Shown here piece by piece: positions 6,950-11,056 of a stretch of DNA of 11,056 nt. Below the pieces are notes generated by a model that was not told the origin of the DNA, did no database searches, and saw only the letters and a program-made list of their open reading frames with translations. The stretch is taken from positions 1 to 11,056 of the forward strand of contig JAFNZX010000221.1 of the NCBI GenBank assembly GCA_017382615.1, written 5' to 3'. The translations under genes were made by a program, and so were the position numbers. This DNA comes from Clostridia bacterium (lineage in GTDB: Bacteria; Bacillota; Clostridia; Oscillospirales; CAG-272). Position 1 is the first letter of the stretch, and the number at the start of each line of letters is the position of its first letter.

Positions 6950-7393
6950 TTATTCCGTTGCTTTTTGATAGTAAGATCTGACTAAGCTGTCGAAATCTTG
7001 AAAATTGCATTGCATGCGGCGATATGTTAGGGTGCCCTCGGAAAGATAAAACTGCGTCATATAATCTATGACCTCCACGTCGCCGTTGGCATACAGAATG
7101 TATACTCCCAATGTGTCTTTGAAAGTGGGATCCCCGGGCATAAAGCGTACGAAAGGAAGCGCATGCAGATCGGTCAGAAAAGCATCCACGTTCTCAATTT
7201 GCACAGAGCCTTCGGGCAAAACCGAGAGGTTAGCGGTGTCGAGCATGTTGTAATCGACAAGGTATATGCTTTCAATTTGATCGCGGTCATGCAGCAACGC
7301 AAGCTCTGTGCGCAGGCATCCGGTGCAGACAAAGCAGCAAATCAGCAACGCTGCGATCATGGTTACGGTCGATTTGGAAAAGTTGATTTTCAT
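6950..7393 (-). CDS. Small putative lipoprotein of unknown function (second of pair)
   Basis: I do not recognise this 147-residue protein. It begins with MKINFSK and a hydrophobic stretch (residues 9-25) ending in a cysteine-rich VCTGC, with C26 the likely lipidated residue. The lipobox is non-canonical because position -3 is Cys, and there are further cysteines at 19, 20 and 23. The rest looks like a small secreted alpha/beta domain: LLHDRDQIESIYLVDY near 33-48, NVDAFLTDLHALPF near 68-81, and VYILYANGDVEVID near 97-110. The same pattern occurs in the gene just upstream (7427-7891), so the two are probably diverged paralogues. The start was set at 7393 rather than the in-frame ATG at 7414 because AAGGAG (7401-7406) is 7 bases before it. 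It is 33 bases downstream of its partner and followed by a strong terminator, so the pair forms a two-gene operon. Confidence 0.8.
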   Translation of the reverse strand: MKINFSKSTVTMIAALLICCFVCTGCLRTELALLHDRDQIESIYLVDYNMLDTANLSVLPEGSVQIENVDAFLTDLHALPFVRFMPGDPTFKDTLGVYILYANGDVEVIDYMTQFYLSEGTLTYRRMQCNFQDFDSLVRSYYQKATE

Positions 7394-7400
7394 GGTGTTG

Positions 7401-7406
7401 CTCCTT
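7401..7406 (-). promoter_or_regulatory. Ribosome binding site fixing the start at 7393
   Basis: AAGGAG on the minus strand, 7 bases before the ATG at 7393-7391. The longer in-frame start at 7414 would put this site inside the coding region and would leave a charged extension before the signal peptide. Confidence 0.75.
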
Positions 7407-7426
7407 TCTGTCACAGGTGATTTTCG

Positions 7427-7891
7427 TTATGGCTGCTTTGTGCTGCTTGCGTCGCCTGACCATTTTTTGATGGTTTGATCAAATTGCGCAGCATCGCTGC
7501 AATGATCGTACGAGTGGTATTCCATAATGCACCCATGCTTTTCGGAATACTTGTATTGTTTGGGCCCGGACTTTGAAATAATTTCATATTCTCCGCTGTC
7601 ATACACGATCAAAATCACGGTTCCGCTTGGCGAAGCAGGATTTGTGCCAAGTTTTTTGTACTCTATTGCCTGTATATCGTTCAATAGATCGACAAAATCA
7701 TTTGTATTGATATCCTTGATCAAGGTGTAGTCCTCTTCGGTGACAATGCTGTCTTTTTTCATTTCGACGATTTTGATTTCCTTGACATGATCGTCGGAAT
7801 ACAGGAGTTTCAGATGATGCGTATTTGTTGTGCAGCTGATAAGAAAAAAAGATAAAAGCATAAACGAAAGGATCATCGTGAATTTTCTCAT
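7427..7891 (-). CDS. Small putative lipoprotein of unknown function (first of pair)
   Basis: This 154-residue protein starts MRKFTMILSF and has a textbook lipoprotein signal peptide: a positive N-terminus, a hydrophobic core (5-18) and lipobox LISC with C20 as the expected lipid-modified residue. It should be anchored on the outer face of the membrane. The mature part shows LLYSDDHVKEIKIVEM (29-44), NDFVDLLNDIQAIEYKKL (64-81), and VILIVYDSGEYEIIS (92-106), followed by a Tyr/His-rich stretch and a charged tail. These blocks line up in order with the downstream protein (6950-7393), indicating an old duplication. The gene is markedly A/T-rich (two sampled 60-base lines, 7681-7740 and 7741-7800, are 35-37% GC against 60% in a rimP line), which may mean recent acquisition or weak constraint. 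The start at 7891 is set by AAGGAGG 5 bases upstream; the longer reading frame to 7963 would run through the promoter. Function unknown. Confidence 0.85.
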   Translation of the reverse strand: MRKFTMILSFMLLSFFLISCTTNTHHLKLLYSDDHVKEIKIVEMKKDSIVTEEDYTLIKDINTNDFVDLLNDIQAIEYKKLGTNPASPSGTVILIVYDSGEYEIISKSGPKQYKYSEKHGCIMEYHSYDHCSDAAQFDQTIKKWSGDASSTKQP

Positions 7892-7896
7892 AAGTA

Positions 7897-7903
7897 CCTC
7901 CTT
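7897..7903 (-). promoter_or_regulatory. Ribosome binding site fixing the start at 7891
   Basis: AAGGAGG on the minus strand, 5 bases before the ATG at 7891-7889. It excludes the upstream in-frame ATG at 7963, which lies upstream of the -35 element of the promoter. Confidence 0.85.
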
Positions 7904-7924
7904 GATTGATCTTTTGTTGTTTTC

Positions 7925-7953
7925 ATTATACCATCCGGATGAATGTCTGTCAA
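7925..7953 (-). promoter_or_regulatory. Consensus sigma-A promoter of the lipoprotein pair
   Basis: The minus strand carries a perfect -35 TTGACA (7948-7953) and perfect -10 TATAAT (7925-7930) separated by 17 bases. Transcription would begin near 7918, about 27 bases before the first lipoprotein start. A full consensus match implies strong, largely constitutive expression unless a repressor acts on it; the spacer contains the palindrome ATCCGGAT, which could be an operator but is short. Confidence 0.85.
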
Positions 7954-8077
7954 GAATGTGCACCCCGCCTCACTTATATAGACGCTATTTTTGCAAAAAA
8001 GTTTCGCTTTTTCCCAAAATATTTTTGATTTATAGAAATTTTTTCGCAAAAAATTCAAAAAATATTTGCATAAGGTA

Positions 8078-8106
8078 TTGCAAAGCGCGAAAACTTGTGA
8101 TATAAT
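8078..8106 (+). promoter_or_regulatory. Promoter of the rimP-nusA-infB operon
   Basis: A -35 TTGCAA (8078-8083), a 17-base spacer and a perfect -10 TATAAT (8101-8106) preceded by TGA, that is, an extended -10. The 90 bases before it (about 7985-8070) are dominated by A and T tracts, resembling an UP element that attracts the polymerase alpha subunit. Transcription would start near 8113, giving a leader of about 70 bases before rimP. It is divergent from the lipoprotein promoter. Confidence 0.8.
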
Positions 8107-8126
8107 ACGTATAGTAAGATATCATG

Positions 8127-8155
8127 TTGGAGTGGGTTGAGCAAATCCACTCCAA
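8127..8155 (+). promoter_or_regulatory. Strong hairpin in the rimP operon leader
   Basis: Bases 8127-8138 pair with 8144-8155 over 12 bp (one G-U) around the loop GAGCA. The stem core is GGAGTGGG / TCCACTCC. It sits about 15 bases after the predicted start of transcription and 27 bases before the rimP ATG. It is followed by AAAAATTTTG rather than a long U-run, so it is at best a weak terminator; it could serve in attenuation, RNA stability or binding by an operon product such as NusA or the L7Ae-type protein. The role is inference. Confidence 0.6.
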
Positions 8156-8182
8156 AAATTTTGTCCGGGAAAGGAGTCTTTT

Positions 8183-8674
8183 ATGGCAACACAAGGCGCA
8201 AAGCGTCAGGGCAGTATTGCGCAAAAGGTCTGGGACATCGTGCTCCCCACCGCCGACGAGCTGGAATACGTTCTTTGGGACGTGGAGTTCGTCAAGGAGG
8301 GCGCGGACTATTACCTGCGCATCACCATCGATCACCCCGAAGGCATTAACATTGAGGATTGTGAGCGTTTCCATCGCGCCATTGATCCGGTGCTGGACGA
8401 GACCGATCCCATTCAGCAGGCGTACATTCTGGAGGTCTCCTCCCCCGGTATCGAGCGCGAGCTGAAAAACCGCGACCACGTCATGATGTGTCTGGGAGAT
8501 ACGGTGGAAATCAGACTGTATTCCGCACAGCACGGCGCAAAGGTGCACCGCGGCACGCTGGTCGGTATGACCGAGGCGGGCAACGTGCAGATCGAGCAAA
8601 ACGAAACATTATTGGAGTTTGACGCCGATAAGATCGCAAAGCTGCAAACGGTTTTCGATTTCGGTGCAATCTAA
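8183..8674 (+). CDS. rimP: Ribosome maturation factor RimP
   Basis: RimP (YlxS) assists maturation of the 30S subunit. The 163 residues are slightly above the usual 150-155. The N-terminal alpha/beta domain covers about 11-90 (LWDVEFVKEGADYYLRITID, 31-50, and INIEDCERFHRAIDPVLDE, 55-73) and closes with the hallmark YILEVSSPGIERELK at 81-95. An SH3-like C-terminal domain follows (about 97-163, GDTVEIRLY and HRGTLVGM). AAGGAG lies 6 bases before the ATG. It is the first gene of the operon, 15 bases before nusA, as in Bacillus and most Clostridia. Confidence 0.96.
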   Translation: MATQGAKRQGSIAQKVWDIVLPTADELEYVLWDVEFVKEGADYYLRITIDHPEGINIEDCERFHRAIDPVLDETDPIQQAYILEVSSPGIERELKNRDHVMMCLGDTVEIRLYSAQHGAKVHRGTLVGMTEAGNVQIEQNETLLEFDADKIAKLQTVFDFGAI

Positions 8675-8689
8675 GAAAGGAAATAAAAC

Positions 8690-9715
8690 ATGAATAACGA
8701 ATTTTTCGCTGCCCTTGAGCTTTTGGAGAAGGAAAAGGGCATTCCGAAGGCGTACATGATCGAAAAGATTGAGGCGGCACTCTTGTCCGCATTCAAGAAG
8801 GAATACGGCAACGGCACCAACGTCAGAGTGCAGATCGACGAGGTCAAGAAGGACGTGCGCGTATATCAGCAGCACGAGGTTGTGGAGGTCGTGGAGGATC
8901 CCCTGACGCAGATCTCGCTGGAGGACGCCAAGGCAATCAGCAAGAGATATACCGTGGGCAAGGTCGTGGAGACTGAGGTTAAGCCCAAGAACTTCCGCAG
9001 ACTCAGCGCAGCCGCTGCAAAGTCGGTCATCATCCAGGGCATTCGCGAGGGTGAGCGCAGAGCAATGCAGGAGGCTTACGAGAACAAGAGAGAAGAGATC
9101 ATCACCGCAACCGTGGATAAGGTCGACTTTGAGACCGGCAACGTACTGCTGGCTACCGATGACGGCAGAGCAGTGCTTCGCTACGAGGAGCAGATCCCCG
9201 GCGAGAGCTTCTACCCCGGTGATAAGATCAAGGTGTTCGTGCAGGAAGTCAACAAGGAATCCAAGGGTCCCATCGTCACGCTTTCCCGCTCGCACGCAGG
9301 CTTGGTGCGCAGAATGTTTGAGCTGGAGGTTCCCGAGATCGCAGACGGCGTTGTCATGGTCAAGGGCGTTTGCCGTGAGGCAGGCAGCAGAACCAAGATT
9401 GCTGTTTACTCCAGAGATCCCGACGTTGATCCCGTCGGTGCTTGTATCGGTAACCGCAGCATGCGTATCGACAGCATCGTTGAGGAGCTGCGCGGTGAAA
9501 AGGTGGATATCGTCAAGTACAGCGAGCAGCCCGAGGACTTCGTGGCAGCAGCCCTCTCTCCCGCACAGGTGCTGGAGGTTACCATGACCGGTGAGCGCGC
9601 ATGCCGCGTGCTGGTCAACCCCGATCAGCTTTCCCTTGCCATTGGTAAGGAGGGTCAGAACGTGCGTCTGGCTGCAAGACTGACCGGTATGAAGATCGAT
9701 ATCAAGGCTGAGTAA
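8690..9715 (+). CDS. nusA: Transcription termination/antitermination protein NusA
   Basis: NusA binds RNA polymerase near the RNA exit channel and modulates pausing, intrinsic termination and antitermination. The 341 residues correspond to the short Gram-positive form without the C-terminal acidic repeats of E. coli. The polymerase-binding N-terminal domain spans about 1-125 (NNEFFAALELLEKEKGI at the start; AAAAKSVIIQGIREGER near 107-123). The S1 domain is about 135-200 (GPIVTLSRSHAGLVRRMFELEVPEI follows at 193-217). KH1 is about 230-285 and KH2 about 300-341, with the intact KH2 loop GKEG at 319-322. The KH1 loop at 254-257 reads GNRS, where the final Gly of the usual GXXG is Ser. AAAGGA lies about 8 bases before the ATG. 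Identity is certain; the loop change may be lineage-wide. Confidence 0.98.
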   Translation: MNNEFFAALELLEKEKGIPKAYMIEKIEAALLSAFKKEYGNGTNVRVQIDEVKKDVRVYQQHEVVEVVEDPLTQISLEDAKAISKRYTVGKVVETEVKPKNFRRLSAAAAKSVIIQGIREGERRAMQEAYENKREEIITATVDKVDFETGNVLLATDDGRAVLRYEEQIPGESFYPGDKIKVFVQEVNKESKGPIVTLSRSHAGLVRRMFELEVPEIADGVVMVKGVCREAGSRTKIAVYSRDPDVDPVGACIGNRSMRIDSIVEELRGEKVDIVKYSEQPEDFVAAALSPAQVLEVTMTGERACRVLVNPDQLSLAIGKEGQNVRLAARLTGMKIDIKAE

Positions 9716-9726
9716 GCCGAAAGCTC

Positions 9727-10005
9727 ATGGAAAAGGCAAAAAAGATACCCATGCGTCAGTGCCTGGGCTGCAACGAGCATAAGCCCAAGAGAGAGCTGAT
9801 TCGCTTGGTGCGCACCCCCGAGGGCGAGGTGGTTGCCGATATGACCGGTAAGAAAAACGGTCGCGGCGCGTACCTGTGTCCCAGCGAGTCCTGCCTGCGC
9901 CGCGTGCAGAAAAGCAAGCGTGCGGAAAAGGTATTGGAGTGCTCCGTGCCCGAAGAGGTGTACGAGAGCATTGCCAAAGCCCTTGCGGCGGAGGACGAGG
10001 CGTGA
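9727..10005 (+). CDS. ylxR: YlxR/RnpM family protein (DUF448), RNase P modulator
   Basis: This 92-residue basic protein carries the family signature: MRQCLGC (9-15), KPKRELIRLVRTPEGEV (19-35) and GKKNGRGAYLC (41-51). The B. subtilis member binds the RNase P RNA and modulates its activity, hence the newer name RnpM. Four cysteines (12, 15, 51, 56) could form a metal site, as in many clostridial members; this is inference. The start ATG at 9727 is 11 bases after the nusA stop and has only a weak GAAAG-like site, but it gives the normal family N-terminus (a short Lys-rich lead before IPMRQC). Translation is probably coupled to nusA. The 3' end overlaps ylxQ by four bases. Confidence 0.94.
   Translation: MEKAKKIPMRQCLGCNEHKPKRELIRLVRTPEGEVVADMTGKKNGRGAYLCPSESCLRRVQKSKRAEKVLECSVPEEVYESIAKALAAEDEA
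9990..9994 (+). promoter_or_regulatory. Ribosome binding site for the GTG start of ylxQ
   Basis: GGAGG inside the ylxR end, 7 bases before the GTG at 10002-10004. The longer open frame from the ATG at 9876 would overlap ylxR by about 130 bases and add sequence unlike the family. Confidence 0.75.
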
Positions 10006-10337
10006 GCGCCCCGGATCGCCTGCTTGGCGCGATCGGGCTTTGCCGCAGAGCGGGCAAGATGATCTGCGGCGTGGATCTGATCTGTACCGAGCTGCGCAAG
10101 AGCGCACAACGGACGCAGCAGATTAAGCTGGTGCTCGCACCCGCTGACGTATCGGATAATACGAAAAAGAAACTCAACGATAAATGTAAATTCTACGGCG
10201 TGGAGCTGCTTGCCGTGCCTTATACGGCAGTGGAGCTGGCGGCAGCCGTGGGAAAGGACGCACCCATTGGCGCGGTGGCAATTACCGATGCAGGCTTTGT
10301 GCAATCGGTCAAGCAGCATCTGCCGGCGCAAGAGTGA
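10002..10337 (+). CDS. ylxQ: YlxQ, L7Ae/L30e-family RNA-binding protein
   Basis: A 111-residue member of the L7Ae/L30e family that in B. subtilis occupies this same slot between ylxR and infB; relatives bind kink-turn RNA. Family marks are LLGAIGLCRRAGKMICGVD near 6-24, IKLVLAPADVSDNTKKKL near 40-57 and GAVAITDAGF near 89-98. The start is GTG at 10002, overlapping the ylxR stop as GTGA, with GGAGG 7 bases upstream; the open frame extends further 5' to 9876 but this is inside ylxR and not part of the protein. The insert KSAQRTQQIK (about 32-41) is a little longer than in typical members, as far as I recall. A 60-base gap separates it from infB. Confidence 0.9.
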   Translation: MSAPDRLLGAIGLCRRAGKMICGVDLICTELRKSAQRTQQIKLVLAPADVSDNTKKKLNDKCKFYGVELLAVPYTAVELAAAVGKDAPIGAVAITDAGFVQSVKQHLPAQE

Positions 10338-10397
10338 GGCGCGCCAAAGCACCTCGCAAAGCGCGGTGTACCAAATGGGTGATTGTAAGGAGGATTT

Positions 10398-11056
10398 ATG
10401 GCAAACAACCCGCAATTCAAAGTTATGCAACTCGCCAAGGATCTTGGACTTAAGAGCAAGGACGTGGTGGATCTGTGCGCACAGAAGGGCATGGATATCA
10501 AGACGCAAAAGACGCTTGAGCCGAGTGAATTTGACCTTCTTTTTGATGCGCTTACCAAGTCCCGTCAGGTGGATAACATTGACGATTACTTAGACGGGAT
10601 CACCTATATTCCCTCTCGTCTGACCAAAAAGGAAAGCGCAGAGGATATTGCTGCCAAGAAGGCTGCACAGGCACTTGCCGCACAAAAGGCAGCCGAGGAA
10701 AAGCTGGCAGCAGAAAAGGCTGCAGAAGCACTCGCAGCGCAAAAGGCAGCTGCCGACAAGGCGGCAGCAGAAGCGCTTGCAGCGCAAAAGGCAGCGGCAG
10801 ATAAAGCAGCAGCGGAAAAGGCAGCTGCAGATAAAGCAGCAGCGGAAAAGGCAGCTGAAGCGCTTGCGGCAGAAAAGGCAGCAGAAGCGCTTGCAGCGCA
10901 AAAGATCGCTGCAGAAAAAGCAGCCGCAGAAAAGGCGGCGGCAGATAAGGTTGCTGCAGAAAAGGCGGCAGCACGCGCTGCGGCTATTGAAAGAGCGGCA
11001 GCAATCGAGGCAGCGGCAAGAGCGGCTGCAGATAAGCGCGCGCAGGCGGCAAATGA
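10398..11056 (+). CDS. infB: Translation initiation factor IF2, N-terminal part only
   Basis: IF2 is the GTPase that delivers initiator fMet-tRNA to the 30S subunit and promotes subunit joining. Only 219 codons are present; the frame is still open at the window end, so the GTP-binding domain is outside. Residues 9-54 form the IF2_N domain (VMQLAKDLGLKSKDVVDL near 9-26 and MDIKTQKTLEPSEFD near 32-46). From about 79 onward the protein is a long, low-complexity linker of Ala, Lys, Glu, Asp and Gln with repeated AAAEK/AAADK/EALAAQK units, likely one extended helix and poorly conserved between species. Two exact 30-base tandem copies lie within it. The ATG at 10398 has AAGGAGG about 5 bases upstream. 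The operon position after ylxQ supports the call. Confidence 0.95.
   Translation, partial: MANNPQFKVMQLAKDLGLKSKDVVDLCAQKGMDIKTQKTLEPSEFDLLFDALTKSRQVDNIDDYLDGITYIPSRLTKKESAEDIAAKKAAQALAAQKAAEEKLAAEKAAEALAAQKAAADKAAAEALAAQKAAADKAAAEKAAADKAAAEKAAEALAAEKAAEALAAQKIAAEKAAAEKAAADKVAAEKAAARAAAIERAAAIEAAARAAADKRAQAAN
10797..10856 (+). repeat. Exact 30-bp tandem duplication in the infB linker
   Basis: Bases 10797-10826 and 10827-10856 are identical and in frame, adding ten codons each. A second dispersed pair of 27 identical bases lies at 10764-10790 and 10878-10904. Such identity suggests recent slippage or recombination within a length-tolerant linker. Confidence 0.9.

Noticed and set aside
6691..6981. 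Short open frames on both strands (6691-6915 minus, 6754-6981 plus)
   Set aside because: They lie in the inverted-repeat element, lack good ribosome binding sites, and the plus frame runs through the terminator region.
8037..8055. Palindrome AATTTTTT / AAAAAATT considered as a terminator
   Set aside because: The stem has no G/C pairs and no gene ends nearby; it is better read as the A/T tract upstream of the rimP promoter.
9876..10001. 5' extension of the ylxQ open frame from the ATG at 9876
   Set aside because: This region is the coding sequence of ylxR in another frame; the GTG at 10002 with GGAGG gives the correct family N-terminus.
10350..10372. Weak hairpin between ylxQ and infB considered as a terminator or attenuator
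   Set aside because: The stem is short with a mismatch, the loop is three bases, and no U-run follows; expression of infB from the same transcript is expected.
10764..10904. Regular direct repeats that might suggest a CRISPR or satellite
   Set aside because: The repeats are in frame within infB, have no constant-length unique spacers, and are explained by the codon repetition of the linker.
10590..10974. Leu/Cys/Phe-rich minus-strand open frames of 103 and 124 codons
   Set aside because: Their odd repeats are the reverse complement of the Ala/Lys/Glu repeat linker of infB, not a real cysteine-rich protein.

Overview
The window looks like part of a chromosome from a Gram-positive member of the Firmicutes, most probably an uncultured-type Clostridia (Oscillospiraceae/Ruminococcaceae-like; this placement is inference). 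The reasons are two housekeeping gene clusters in Bacillus/Clostridium order, strong AGGAGG-type ribosome binding sites, consensus sigma-A promoters, and coding DNA of moderately high GC.

Left arm (1-6226, all on the minus strand, read from right to left): yybS-like membrane protein (DUF2232) -> gdpP (c-di-AMP phosphodiesterase) -> rplI (ribosomal protein L9) -> dnaB (replicative helicase) -> tilS (tRNA-Ile lysidine synthase, cut by the window edge). Spacings run from a 1-base gap to about 33 bases, and the dnaB stop overlaps the tilS start by 8 bases, so this is one operon. A promoter with a 17-base spacer lies at 6299-6327, with an unusual row of further -10-like hexamers and a 12-bp palindrome just downstream.

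Middle (6227-8182): about 720 bases without genes hold that promoter, a mosaic of nested inverted repeats (about 6405-6880) resembling the small non-coding repeat elements common between Firmicutes genes, and a clear intrinsic terminator (6898-6934). That terminator closes a two-gene minus-strand operon (7891 to 6950) of small, diverged, probably paralogous lipoproteins of unknown function. The operon has a perfect consensus promoter at 7925-7953. Its first gene is clearly more A/T-rich than its surroundings.

Right arm (8078-11056, plus strand): an extended -10 promoter, a leader with a 12-bp hairpin, then rimP -> nusA -> ylxR (rnpM) -> ylxQ (L7Ae family) -> infB (cut by the window edge inside a long Ala/Lys/Glu-rich linker). 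This is the classical transcription-termination and translation-initiation operon: 30S maturation (RimP), transcription elongation and termination (NusA), RNase P modulation and RNA binding (YlxR, YlxQ), and initiation factor IF2.

Most of the window is ordinary and well conserved. I see no defence, phage or biosynthetic system. The parts most worth a second look are the unexplained lipoprotein pair, the nested inverted-repeat element, the phased -10 array with its adjacent palindrome, the rimP leader hairpin, and the altered GXXG loop in the first KH domain of NusA.
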